DNA of 40,383 nucleotides from Lentisphaeria bacterium (lineage in GTDB: Bacteria > Verrucomicrobiota > Lentisphaeria > Victivallales > UBA1829). The notes beneath the pieces were generated by a model. It was not told the DNA's origin. It saw only the letters and a program-made list of their open reading frames with translations, and ran no database searches. The stretch spans positions 1 to 40,383 of the forward strand of contig JAGCNI010000006.1 in assembly GCA_017646015.1 (NCBI GenBank). Reading direction: 5' to 3'. Of the stretch, positions 24,704 through 33,519 are shown piece after piece; position 1 is the stretch's first letter; each line of letters begins with the position of its first letter. The translations under genes were made by a program, and so were the position numbers.

Positions 24704-27700
24704 TTATTCTTTGACCGGTACGAGTGCGACACGGAAACCGATGTTGTTGAGTTTCGCTGTGGGGATGTGATAGCCCCGGCTTGCGGAACGGCAGAGTTGA
24801 GGATGATTGTTCCAACTGCCGCCGCGGAGAACACGTTTTCTGCCTGTCCCCGGACCCGTCGGATCAAGAACAGATTTTTCTTCCAGATCATCATACCAGT
24901 CTCGACACCATTCCATGACATTTCCGTGCATGTCGTAAAGTCCCCATTTATTGGGATCTTTTTTGCCGATAGTACGGTGTCCATATTTACCGCAGTTGTA
25001 TGCGAACCACCCGAGTTTATCCAGATTGGCACAGAAACGTCTTCTTGAACTGAGATCAAGATTTGTTCCATTATTGAGAGCGGTAGTTGTTCCGGCGCGA
25101 CATGCGTATTCCCATTGAGCTTCGGTGGGGAGATCGAATTTGTATCCGGAGGGGAGGAATTCAGCAAATTTCCGGGTCAGAAGTTCGCAGAATCTTTTTG
25201 CATCATGCCATGAGACACGTTCGACAGGATGTTTGACTTTTTTGTATTGGGCGGGATTGGTCCCCATGAGATTCTGATATTGTTCCTGAGTGACTTCATA
25301 TTTTCCGATCCAGAACTCCTGAGAGATCGTGACCGGATGAGGTGTTTCATTGCTTTGTCTTCCTTCTTCTTTCCCTTCTGTAAAGATCAGACCTTCACCG
25401 GGATTACTGCCCATCATGAATGCACCGGCAGGGATTTTTACCAATTCCAGAATGAGTCCCGGAGCCAACGGCATTGCAGTAAACTGGTATTCCTGCATGG
25501 TGAGAGTGATTGTTTTTTCGCCATACCAGTTACATTTCAACTGGATGGAACGGAAGAATTTTTTCTGTTTTTTTTCTGTGATGACAGTACAGGTATAATT
25601 ACAATTTTCGGTGAATCCGGTAAAGCGGTTTTTCTGAGATGAATAGATACGGGGATCATTGAAAGTTATTTTTGCCGGCAGTTCTTCTCCGTCTGTCAGG
25701 ATGACAAGTTTCAGGACGGGGCGCATGGCGAGCATGATTTCCTGACGCAATTTTTTTGCTTCGGAATGATTCGGTTCAAGCGAGAGAAGCATGTCAAGAG
25801 ATTCTTTTGCGATCAGAAAATTTTTCTGACGGAGAGCATTTTTGCTGTTTTGCAGATATCTTTCGATCTTAGCCTGTTTTGATTTGTTACCAGCCATACG
25901 GATCAGTTTTTGTGCATTTTCCGGCTGATATGATTGCAATTTCTGAGCGTGAGTTTTTACGTTATCCCAATTTTTCTGATTGAGTGCATTCCGAATATCT
26001 TTTTGAATATTTTTGATTTGAGCCTCTTCTGCATTCAGGATCAGCTGTTGATAGGCTTTGAGAGCTTTCCGGATCGTTTCTGCACTTTCTGCGTACTTTT
26101 CATTCTTATAATAATTTTCAGCTGTCCGCAGTGTTTGTTCCGCTGAGATATAGGCGGAACGGAGCAGATTTTGAGCATTTTTTCTATGCGCAGTTTCGAT
26201 GAGTTGTTCAATATTTCTTTTATACAGCAGATATTCATCAACAAATTTTTTATGATTCAGAATATACTCTGCATCTTTAAGAGCCTCCGCAAAGAAGATC
26301 GTAGCCGTTTTATGATCATTATTTTTGAGGGCATTTTTTCCAGCATTGAAATTCCTGTCGAATGATGTCATTCTGGAGCGGAAACTCATTCTTATGAGCG
26401 GTGTATCAAGCTGTCTGCTGAGGATATTGAGATCATGAGTGGCTGTATAGTTCTGGCGTTTGAGTTTCTCAATTTTTTGTTTTTCTTCAGCCTGATTTTT
26501 TGCTTCAATGATTTTCTGCTGTTTGGTTTTTTCCAGCCGATCATTGGCAGCGGCATCATTTTCAGTCAGTTTATCAGAGACAACGACTCTGTTTTTTTCC
26601 TGTTCAACTTGAGGTTGCTGTCTGTTTGGAATGATGACAGGTTGCGGTACTGGGGGTTCCTTTTTCACGAAACTGTTTTGCGGTACTGGGGTTTCCTTTT
26701 TCACGAAACTGTTTTGCGGTATTGGATTTTGCTGTTTTTCAGAGGGCTGTTCCAGAATGGAGGCAATTCTTTTTTTCTCTGAGTTTCCAGTATTCTGAGA
26801 TCTGCTGTAATATGCGAATCCGGCGGATGCAATCAGGAAGAGAATGAGGAGAGAAAGAGCGGGGAACCATTTCCTGAGTGTGTGTTGTGAAATGGCAAAA
26901 GAGTTTTTTCTGTTTTCGAGAGCATTCGCAAAAGCGGAACAGGAAGAGAAACGTTTTGCGGGTTCTTTATTCATTGCTTTTGAGATCGCATTTTGAACGA
27001 ATCCGGGGACATCTGATAATTTTTCAGCGTCCTGAGTCAGAACGATCTGTTGAAGAACAGCTGGATCCGGATTTTCAAAAGGAAGATGACCGGCGATCAT
27101 TTCATAGGTCATGACAGCCAAAGCATATTGATCCGCAGCAGCCCCCTGAGCGCGCCCTCTCCATTGTTCGGGAGACATATAAGGGCCTGTGCCGCTTGTG
27201 CCGTGGTATGCCATGGAGATTCGGGAGAGAGTTGTATGGATCTGAGCGGCGAGACCGAAATCAAGGATTTTTACATTTCCGGAGGGGTCGATCATGATAT
27301 TACCCGGTTTGATATCCCTGTGGACAATATTCTGAGCGTGAGCATAATCCAGCGCATCGGCAATCTGCCGGATCACGTTTGAGATAGCATTTATATTCAG
27401 AGAGTTATCTTTCCGTTTGTGTTTGATCCATCGGCGGAGATCTTCGCCTTCGCAAGATTCCATGATAAGATAATAGTTGCCATTTGCATTATCCTTTTCC
27501 AGATTATTACTGGCAGCAATATTGGGATGGTGAAGATTATGGATCAGTTGGAAATTCTCTTTGATATCTTCCATTTCCAGCGTATTGTGGCTCAATTCCG
27601 GCGGGAGAGCTTTGAGAGCAATCTCGATTCCGGCGGTTTCATCGAAACATTTATAGACAACGCCCATACCGCCCTGACCGAGTTCCGAGAGGACTTTGTA

Positions 27701-27820
27701 GCGATTGAGGATCAAATCCCCGGGAATGAATCTGCCATCCGGTTTACGATCCCGTTTTCCGGGCATGGTAAGATCTTGATCTGTATTTACTGTCTGTTTG
27801 TTTGTATCATCAGTCATCAT
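24704..27820 (-). CDS. Transmembrane Ser/Thr protein kinase with C-terminal FGE/sulfatase-modifying-like domain
   Basis: The 1038-residue protein has a complete PknB-type kinase domain (about 35-305) with GQGGMGVVY, Lys70, HRDIKPGN (Asp169) and DFG (Asp187). One membrane helix follows (318-338). A Pro-rich repeat and long Lys/Gln-rich coiled coils span to about 700, then a beta domain. The last 255 residues form an FGE-sulfatase-like domain (KYEVTQEQYQ, LPTEAQWEYACRAG, GLYDMHGNVMEWC, RGGSWNN, GFRVA). The catalytic cysteine pair of true formylglycine-generating enzyme is not present; only the second, in LCRSASR, is seen, so this is probably a binding module outside the cytoplasm. I start at ATG 27820, seven bases after AAGGAT, not five codons earlier. 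Confidence 0.9.
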   Translation of the reverse strand: MMTDDTNKQTVNTDQDLTMPGKRDRKPDGRFIPGDLILNRYKVLSELGQGGMGVVYKCFDETAGIEIALKALPPELSHNTLEMEDIKENFQLIHNLHHPNIAASNNLEKDNANGNYYLIMESCEGEDLRRWIKHKRKDNSLNINAISNVIRQIADALDYAHAQNIVHRDIKPGNIMIDPSGNVKILDFGLAAQIHTTLSRISMAYHGTSGTGPYMSPEQWRGRAQGAAADQYALAVMTYEMIAGHLPFENPDPAVLQQIVLTQDAEKLSDVPGFVQNAISKAMNKEPAKRFSSCSAFANALENRKNSFAISQHTLRKWFPALSLLILFLIASAGFAYYSRSQNTGNSEKKRIASILEQPSEKQQNPIPQNSFVKKETPVPQNSFVKKEPPVPQPVIIPNRQQPQVEQEKNRVVVSDKLTENDAAANDRLEKTKQQKIIEAKNQAEEKQKIEKLKRQNYTATHDLNILSRQLDTPLIRMSFRSRMTSFDRNFNAGKNALKNNDHKTATIFFAEALKDAEYILNHKKFVDEYLLYKRNIEQLIETAHRKNAQNLLRSAYISAEQTLRTAENYYKNEKYAESAETIRKALKAYQQLILNAEEAQIKNIQKDIRNALNQKNWDNVKTHAQKLQSYQPENAQKLIRMAGNKSKQAKIERYLQNSKNALRQKNFLIAKESLDMLLSLEPNHSEAKKLRQEIMLAMRPVLKLVILTDGEELPAKITFNDPRIYSSQKNRFTGFTENCNYTCTVITEKKQKKFFRSIQLKCNWYGEKTITLTMQEYQFTAMPLAPGLILELVKIPAGAFMMGSNPGEGLIFTEGKEEGRQSNETPHPVTISQEFWIGKYEVTQEQYQNLMGTNPAQYKKVKHPVERVSWHDAKRFCELLTRKFAEFLPSGYKFDLPTEAQWEYACRAGTTTALNNGTNLDLSSRRRFCANLDKLGWFAYNCGKYGHRTIGKKDPNKWGLYDMHGNVMEWCRDWYDDLEEKSVLDPTGPGTGRKRVLRGGSWNNHPQLCRSASRGYHIPTAKLNNIGFRVALVPVKE
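26644..26715 (-). repeat. 36-bp in-frame tandem repeat inside the kinase gene
   Basis: Two near-identical 36-bp units (26644-26679, 26680-26715) and part of a third encode PQNSFVKKE(T/P)PV in the extracytoplasmic linker just after the membrane helix. The copies differ at only a base or two, so copy number may vary among strains. Confidence 0.85.
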
Positions 27821-27847
27821 GGGATATCCTTGCATTTGAAGATAAAT

Positions 27848-27920
27848 TTCCGCTGAACAGAGTTTGTTCAGTACACTCTCTCCTCAGCGGAACGGGCGGA
27901 ATCGTTTATTGATTCCGCCC
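27848..27920 (-). promoter_or_regulatory. Leader with three stem-loops, two mutually exclusive
   Basis: In the gap before the kinase gene, GGGCGGAATC/GATTCCGCCC (27894-27903, 27911-27920) is a 10-bp hairpin. Beyond it TTCCGCTGA (27848-27856) pairs with TCAGCGGAA (27884-27892), while the inner CTGAACA (27853-27859) pairs with TGTTCAG (27865-27871); these share 27853-27856 and cannot form together. No T-run follows. It may tune expression or message processing between protease and kinase. Confidence 0.55.
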
Positions 27921-27933
27921 TATGTTTCCGGGG

Positions 27934-29181
27934 TTATTTGATTTTTTTGATTTCTGCTTCAAGGAGTTCCCGGGGGGAAACACCGCGATTGAACCAGCTT
28001 TCAATCGGAACTTTTCTGCCGACACCTTCCAGAAGGTCAACGCGGATACCACCATTGACCAGAGCCGCATTCGGGACTCTTGCTCCCTGAAAATTGCGCA
28101 GCATATTACCGGAGTTCATAAGAGCGATCACTTCTCCGTCCTGATCGAAGATAGCACTGCCGCTTGCTCCGCCTGTTACAGGAATACTGTGTCGGAGCCA
28201 ATGTCTGTTTTCCGGAATGGTTTGCTTCAGATCAAAGTCTGTCAAAGCAATGATAGATGCAGATTGGAATGTTGCAACAGGACTGTCCAGATGTACATTG
28301 CCCTTTGCGAGATTTTCTACTGGGAATCCGAGCAGAGCAATGGGTCTTCCGGGTTTCAGATTATAAAGCTTTTCTTTGGATGCCAGTCTGAAGTAGTGTC
28401 TGTGCGGTTCACGGACAGTCATAACTGCTACGTCAGGAGACTCAGCATTTTTATAATCCGGATGGATTTGCACACCTGTGATCTGGCAGGATTTCATTGC
28501 CTGCTGATTGATCAGGATTCTTGCGGAGAAGTTGGTGCGTCTGATGATTCCGGGAATGTAGGACGTGATGATTTCAAGAGCTTTGGCATGTCCGAATTGT
28601 TGAACGAGTTCGGTCAGATTTTGTACTTTTGTGTCCTGCAAAGCCTGCGCCAGAGCTAAATTTGCGATTTTGACATTTCTTGTTTCAAAGAATCCATTGA
28701 CAACGTGACCGTTCGTTGCAAATTGTGTGGGAGAGAATGCCCATGCTGTACCGGCAGGAACTTTTTCTATGAGTTTATCATCCAATTCGACATAGATTGC
28801 AACAAGTCCCACTGCGTGTTTCTTTTCTTCTGCAATTTCTTCAAAACTTTTTTTCGTGGAAATCGAGGGGACAGTGATATTGAGACCGTTTGTTTGCGGC
28901 TGAACGGTTGCGGTAGTATCCTGGCGGATCGTGACTGTATTGGTGTCCTGATGAATGGTGATGGATTCTCTGTTTCTGACTTCCGCTTTGGAAGGTCTGA
29001 GGAAGATGAATGCTGCGATTGCGATCACAACGATTGCTGCGAGGATGTAAAGAACATTCTTATTGGTTTTCTTTTCCGGGGGGGGCGGGGGCGGAGGCAT
29101 CTGCTGCTGAGCAGGTTCTTCCTGTTTCCGGAAATCCGGCTGATATTTTTTGCGTTCTTCTCTCCAGTTGTACTCTTTCAT
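27934..29181 (-). CDS. Membrane-anchored trypsin-like serine protease
   Basis: The 415-residue protein has a cytoplasmic N-tail with a polyproline run (29-35), one membrane helix (43-61), a linker, and a chymotrypsin-fold domain (about 115-400). The triad is visible: His159 in TNGHVV, Asp250 in SPDVAV and Ser340 in GGASGSAIF. DegP/HtrA-type enzymes are related, but no PDZ domain follows. It probably cleaves envelope proteins on the outer face of the inner membrane. AAAGGAT precedes the ATG; the gene lies between the CsgG-like gene (38 bp) and the kinase. Its substrate is unknown; a signalling or maturation role with the neighbours is inferred. Confidence 0.88.
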   Translation of the reverse strand: MKEYNWREERKKYQPDFRKQEEPAQQQMPPPPPPPEKKTNKNVLYILAAIVVIAIAAFIFLRPSKAEVRNRESITIHQDTNTVTIRQDTTATVQPQTNGLNITVPSISTKKSFEEIAEEKKHAVGLVAIYVELDDKLIEKVPAGTAWAFSPTQFATNGHVVNGFFETRNVKIANLALAQALQDTKVQNLTELVQQFGHAKALEIITSYIPGIIRRTNFSARILINQQAMKSCQITGVQIHPDYKNAESPDVAVMTVREPHRHYFRLASKEKLYNLKPGRPIALLGFPVENLAKGNVHLDSPVATFQSASIIALTDFDLKQTIPENRHWLRHSIPVTGGASGSAIFDQDGEVIALMNSGNMLRNFQGARVPNAALVNGGIRVDLLEGVGRKVPIESWFNRGVSPRELLEAEIKKIK

Positions 29182-29219
29182 TGTGGTGATCCTTTCTATA
29201 AATTATGAATTTTGTTTTG

Positions 29220-30401
29220 TTATCGGATTGAGAAAAATGAGAATGCGACTTTCAGACCGAGAAGAAGTCCGAAAAGGATGGCGATTCCGGCGATCGCACA
29301 GAAGAAATAGAGCAGATAACGGGGCCAGTTGTCGGCAATATTACCTTTGATATCGCTGGGAATATTGTTGAAGTTTTCTTCATTGAGTTTTTTGATTTCT
29401 TCTGTTGTGAGCAAAGTCTGTTCCGGACAGATTTCTGAGAATGTGATCGTTTTGCTCCAGAGGACATTTCCTGTTTTTGCATCTTCAAGGAAGAGCTGCA
29501 CGTCGGCTTCGACCGTGTAATGATCCACACGGTATTGTTTATCTTTGCTTGTATAAGACTCTTTGAGGGATCGTGAAAGCTGACGGACAGAACCATAGAA
29601 GATCGCATCACTTTCCAATTTTTTATCTCTTGCTGTGGAACGGACCAGAGAAAGTGTGGGGATCATAGGGTTTTTGGGGATCATTTTTGTCCGTGCGATA
29701 GTTTCGAGAGCCAATCCGGTCATGTACTGTTTCACATCACCTGCCAGCGGAATGACTGTGACTTCTTTTACATTCGCCAATTTATCTGAGAATGCAGCAG
29801 AGATCATGGAGGAGTAGGCGACTTCAAAGTTTTTCTTCAGGAGCATCCGCTGATCATTGGTCAGATCAACAATTCCTTCGAGTTTTTTATTGACATAGAA
29901 ACGGCATGCGAAGTTATCACCCCAGATATGCTGTTTTGTGATGATATCGGTTGCATGGAGTTCGATTTCTGCATAGATTCGATCCGGATTTTTATCGATG
30001 GTGAGGATTCTGCACTGGAGCAGGATCTGAGCCGCTTTGAGTTTTCCGAATTTGGCAACGGTTGCGGGATCAAGGATATCATCTTTGCGTTCATCCCATG
30101 CAAATTCTTTGATGATCTCATTCCACATTGGATCTTCTTTACCTTCAACACAGTTGAATCCGGCTTTTGTGACAACATTTTTCAAGCGGTGGACCAGCAT
30201 GCTGGAGAACTGCGGAGAGACACCGCGAACCGGCAGGATAGCCACTGTTTTATTTCCGAATGGAGCTTTTTTGATGGATTCGGATGCCTGATCGATGGTG
30301 TTGTAAAGAGCCTGGCGGCTTTCATCATCGGTTACTTTGAAATTGGCTGATGCGGTGCAAATCAGTGAGAACAGCATCAGAAATGTCCAGATTTTTTTCA
30401 T
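29220..30401 (-). CDS. Exported protein with two CsgG-like domains and a C-terminal membrane helix
   Basis: The 393-residue protein starts with a signal peptide (1-19, ending TASA). Two similar modules follow, each opening with a hydrophobic strand: KTVAILPVRG with a helix SSMLVHRLKNVV (about 50-180), and KEVTVIPLAGD with a helix TGLALETIARTK (about 210-330). This alpha/beta pattern resembles CsgG/FlgO/LpoB-type periplasmic domains. A final helix at about 365-387 could anchor the C-terminus in the inner membrane. AAAGGAT precedes the ATG. The fold call is tentative; it may form a complex with the lipoproteins encoded upstream. Confidence 0.6.
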   Translation of the reverse strand: MKKIWTFLMLFSLICTASANFKVTDDESRQALYNTIDQASESIKKAPFGNKTVAILPVRGVSPQFSSMLVHRLKNVVTKAGFNCVEGKEDPMWNEIIKEFAWDERKDDILDPATVAKFGKLKAAQILLQCRILTIDKNPDRIYAEIELHATDIITKQHIWGDNFACRFYVNKKLEGIVDLTNDQRMLLKKNFEVAYSSMISAAFSDKLANVKEVTVIPLAGDVKQYMTGLALETIARTKMIPKNPMIPTLSLVRSTARDKKLESDAIFYGSVRQLSRSLKESYTSKDKQYRVDHYTVEADVQLFLEDAKTGNVLWSKTITFSEICPEQTLLTTEEIKKLNEENFNNIPSDIKGNIADNWPRYLLYFFCAIAGIAILFGLLLGLKVAFSFFSIR

Positions 30402-30428
30402 GATATGAGATCCTTTCGTTTAGAAATC

Positions 30429-31226
30429 TTATTTTATTCCGAGTTTGACATTGACCGCATTGACCAAGCCTTGCGGATACAGGTTTTTGAGATAGACGAT
30501 CCGGAATGTGACAGCTGCCTGTGTGGTGTGTTGTGCCACATTGGTGAAGTTGACAACCCCGTGCATGGAACGCAGGATATTGCTGATTCTTTCAACCTGT
30601 CGGGAGATTGCAATGGAATCTGCATGCTGACGGTGATTTTTCAGTGCAAAACGCATTTCTGTAACAGATATATCGTTGTTGCTGATTTTACGCAGTTCCT
30701 GTCCCAGATATGCACTCAATGCCTGAACGACCGGATTCACATACTGGTTTTTAGCGTTGTTCAAACCCAGTCTCCGGGGAAGGGAAGCAGGTTCAATGGT
30801 CTTACTTGCATAGATTTTCCGTATAGATTTGATCTGTGCAGTGACCTCGGTACATTTGACACGGAAATAACCTCCGTCGCTGTCAACTACTTCAAATTCC
30901 GGCATCAGTACCACAACAGCATCACAGGGATCACTCAAGGTCAGTTCTGCATTATCCAGAAGAACTGCATTGATCAGGCGTTCTGCGACTTTCCGGGAGA
31001 AAGTGCTTTCTGCGTTTCCGTAGATGATTTTCAGGCGCAATTTTGTGTTGACAGCACTTTCGATGGAGAAAGAATCTTCAGCAACTTCTGTTTTGATCTG
31101 GAGAGGACTCCTGGGTGCGGGGGCCTGCTGTTGCTGTGCCGGAACATAGGTTGTTTCAACATAGGATCTGCATCCTGCGAGGAGAACACTCAAAGCACCG
31201 AGTACGACCAATATATTCTTTTTCAT
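30429..31226 (-). CDS. Predicted lipoprotein, family C copy 1
   Basis: A lipoprotein signal (KKNILVVLGALSVLLAGC) is followed by a Gln/Pro-rich linker and a mixed alpha/beta domain to about residue 265. It is similar in layout to the next gene upstream (31252-32016): both share PCD near the middle, an R-x-[LI]-R-x-x-x-GV-x-N helix-strand and a terminal FR-[IV]-LY-x-K-x-x-x-P-x-G motif, so they are probably diverged duplicates. ATG 31226 is preferred since AAGGA lies nine bases before it; ATG 31232 adds two residues. No known family is recognised; the domain could be another CsgG-like variant. Confidence 0.72.
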   Translation of the reverse strand: MKKNILVVLGALSVLLAGCRSYVETTYVPAQQQQAPAPRSPLQIKTEVAEDSFSIESAVNTKLRLKIIYGNAESTFSRKVAERLINAVLLDNAELTLSDPCDAVVVLMPEFEVVDSDGGYFRVKCTEVTAQIKSIRKIYASKTIEPASLPRRLGLNNAKNQYVNPVVQALSAYLGQELRKISNNDISVTEMRFALKNHRQHADSIAISRQVERISNILRSMHGVVNFTNVAQHTTQAAVTFRIVYLKNLYPQGLVNAVNVKLGIK

Positions 31227-31251
31227 AATCATTTTTCCTTTTCTGTTTCAA

Positions 31252-32016
31252 TTATTTTACAGCTCTTGCGATTCCGTAGGGAAGTTGATCTTTCCGGTAG
31301 AGGACACGGAAAGAAACGATTTTATGTTTTGGATTGGATTCGATGATCCGCACATTGCATACACCTCTGATTTTTCGCAACTGGTTGAGCAATGCACGCT
31401 GTTCTGTTTCCAGACGGGAAAAATTGAGGTCGATCAGATAACGTGCAATGCGGAATCTGAGCACCGATACAGCAAATGTCTGACCGTTTCCTGTTGTGAA
31501 GATGTTTTTCAGCCAGTTATCCATTCCGCGGGTCGCGGAACGCAGCAGCATGTTTCGGCAGGCTTCATCATTGGAATAGGCTTCGGCGACTTCACTTTTG
31601 TGTGACCATCTGGAAAGGAGTGGCAGACCTTCCGGTGTGGAGGTTTCGATTTCCAGAATATGATACATACGCAGCTGCGGGAGCGGAGCAATTTCTTTGA
31701 ATTCAGAGTGGAGGTTGATTTGCATATCGCAGGGCGTATTGCCTTCGACGGACTGCACATAGGAATTCGTCAAACGTGCTTTGATCAGTTCGCTGAGTCT
31801 GCTTTCCTGAGAAAGCACACTGGGAACGACCCGTACTGCCAGAGGTGTATTCTTTTCTTCAAACAATTCGTTGTCACCCCAAATGATCGGGAAATGGATC
31901 GGTTCACTCATTGGTTCTGCATTTGCATTGACAACGGGAGCGGGGTGCACAGCACAACTGCAGACAAGCAGCATCAGTGCAGACATCACCATGATGCAGA
32001 GAATTTGTTTTTTCAT
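31252..32016 (-). CDS. Predicted lipoprotein, family C copy 2
   Basis: The product of about 254 residues begins MKKQILCIMVMSALMLLVCSC, a lipoprotein signal with lipobox VCSC. The mature part has NTPCDMQINLHSEF, then a region of helices ending in SFRVLYRKDQLPYGIARAVK, which parallels the downstream lipoprotein. The open frame extends 70 codons further upstream into the FHA gene, but a GGAAC before the ATG and the lipoprotein signal fix the start at 32016. It sits 17 bp after the FHA gene and 25 bp before its relative. Function unknown; likely outer-membrane anchored. Confidence 0.75.
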   Translation of the reverse strand: MKKQILCIMVMSALMLLVCSCAVHPAPVVNANAEPMSEPIHFPIIWGDNELFEEKNTPLAVRVVPSVLSQESRLSELIKARLTNSYVQSVEGNTPCDMQINLHSEFKEIAPLPQLRMYHILEIETSTPEGLPLLSRWSHKSEVAEAYSNDEACRNMLLRSATRGMDNWLKNIFTTGNGQTFAVSVLRFRIARYLIDLNFSRLETEQRALLNQLRKIRGVCNVRIIESNPKHKIVSFRVLYRKDQLPYGIARAVK

Positions 32017-32033
32017 ACTTCTGTTCCTTTCTT

Positions 32034-33500
32034 TTAATCCTGATGGAAATATTTTACTTGAATTTTTTGTCCGTTTGATTCGATTATATGACCCGGTCGC
32101 AGATAATGGAAATCCTGTTCCGGTGTGCGGATGAAAAAGGAATGATTTCTGAAAAATACATTCCAGTCTGCCAGTTCCGGGAAGATCCGTCCCAGTTCGC
32201 AGCACTGCCAGACAAGCAGATAACACTCTTTTTCTTCATCACAACGCTGAAATGTCATGGACTTGATCTTGTTTGCCTGACATGTCTGGCAGATATTCCG
32301 GTTGGAACGCATTTCACAGCGCTGGAGATTCATCTGCCAATGGATGTCGCCGAATTCAATCAGAGCTTTGTCCGGAATCGGGATCCCCGCACTGTCCGGT
32401 TTTCTGCCGTTGATATAAGTCCCGTAGGAACTGTGATCAAAAAATTTGACCGTATCTCCGCAATAGAGAATTTCTGCATGAAGACGGCTGACCGTGGAGT
32501 TCGGATAATCTCTCGGACCCAGTTTCCCGCCACCTGTACGGATCAGGAGATCGATTTTTTCGGCATCTCTGCCGAGTTTGATATTTTCTTTTCCCAACAG
32601 AAGAATATTGCAGCCGTTCCAGCTGATACAGAGTTTTTCTGTGGGATAGAGATTGCCTTTGACAAAAATATTTTCCGGACGCCAGGTTGTTTCGGTCAAT
32701 TCCTGTTTTCCGTAATCAAGCGGCAGATCACTGAGGCGGTCGATCAGTTCATGAACACTCAATGTCTTGTCTGCCATTTTTTTCAGACCTTCACCGATGC
32801 TGTCCCGGTAATTGATATCTGCAGCCTGTCTTGCTTCAATAGTCTGATTGATAACAATCTGACTCAAAGTGTTGCCGGATTGTTGCGGATCATAGACTTT
32901 GTGTTCCACGGAGAACCGGTAATAGCTCAATCCTTTTTCTGTCTGACAGCCGATATAGAATACAAAGGCGATCCTGCCGGAAAGTTGTTGCGGATTGTAA
33001 GAGATCTGCAAGGTGAACGGACGGTCTTTCTGGAGAATTTCATTGACAGGGATCTGACGGCGTGTCTGATCTTCTGAACGCATGTTTTCCATAAAGATCA
33101 AAAGATGTTTCAGCTCATTTGTCTTTGGGGTCAGGCGCAGTTTCATAACGGATTCAGAACCGCTCAGGAAAAAGAGATTCCGGTTGTATTCCACTTCAAT
33201 ATAAGGACATTCATTGCGGGAGCTGAGCGGGATCTCAAAATCTTCGATATTTTCAGCGATCTCTCTGGAACGTTCAGAGAGAGATTTGTAAGAACCTTCT
33301 TCTGTTTTCTCACATTCGGGCGTTGTTGTTTTGATCTGTGAAAAAATGGAAGTGAAATCGACCCCGGCAAAAACATCTTTGGTATTTCCCACCGGAGTTT
33401 CTTCCGATATTGCTGCTTTCAAATCAGTGCCGCATTCCGGACAGATTTCGCTTTCTCCGGGGATGTATTCCACTGTATTTTTACAATTTGGACATTCCAT
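32034..33500 (-). CDS. Zinc-ribbon and FHA-domain protein
   Basis: FHA domains bind phosphothreonine. The 488-residue protein opens with a C-x2-C...C-x2-C zinc ribbon (Cys3, 6, 20, 23), has a beta-rich middle region (about 100-210), and a full FHA domain at about 300-395: LGRD (Gly310, Arg311), VSRLHAE (Ser338, Arg339, His341) and SSYGTYINGR (Asn364, Gly365). A second Cys-rich cluster (404-433) follows. All residues that read phospho-threonine are kept, so it could dock onto the two receptor kinases encoded nearby. No signal peptide, so cytoplasmic. The ATG at 33500 is chosen because the zinc ribbon starts there; the upstream frame is not protein-like. Confidence 0.88.
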   Translation of the reverse strand: MECPNCKNTVEYIPGESEICPECGTDLKAAISEETPVGNTKDVFAGVDFTSIFSQIKTTTPECEKTEEGSYKSLSERSREIAENIEDFEIPLSSRNECPYIEVEYNRNLFFLSGSESVMKLRLTPKTNELKHLLIFMENMRSEDQTRRQIPVNEILQKDRPFTLQISYNPQQLSGRIAFVFYIGCQTEKGLSYYRFSVEHKVYDPQQSGNTLSQIVINQTIEARQAADINYRDSIGEGLKKMADKTLSVHELIDRLSDLPLDYGKQELTETTWRPENIFVKGNLYPTEKLCISWNGCNILLLGKENIKLGRDAEKIDLLIRTGGGKLGPRDYPNSTVSRLHAEILYCGDTVKFFDHSSYGTYINGRKPDSAGIPIPDKALIEFGDIHWQMNLQRCEMRSNRNICQTCQANKIKSMTFQRCDEEKECYLLVWQCCELGRIFPELADWNVFFRNHSFFIRTPEQDFHYLRPGHIIESNGQKIQVKYFHQD

Positions 33501-33519
33501 GATGAACGTTTCCCGTTTC

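Noticed and set aside
24704..25500. Functional sulfatase-activating enzyme
   Set aside because: The domain lacks the required cysteine pair and no sulfatase gene is in the window.
26644..26715. Tandem repeat as a CRISPR array
   Set aside because: Units are directly adjacent without spacers, in frame and coding.
30405..31346. 313-codon plus frame opposite the lipoprotein gene
   Set aside because: Antisense to a lipoprotein with a signal peptide and ribosome site; Cys/Phe-rich shadow.
32088..33077. 329-codon plus frame inside the FHA gene
   Set aside because: Antisense to an FHA protein with all key residues; no recognisable domain.
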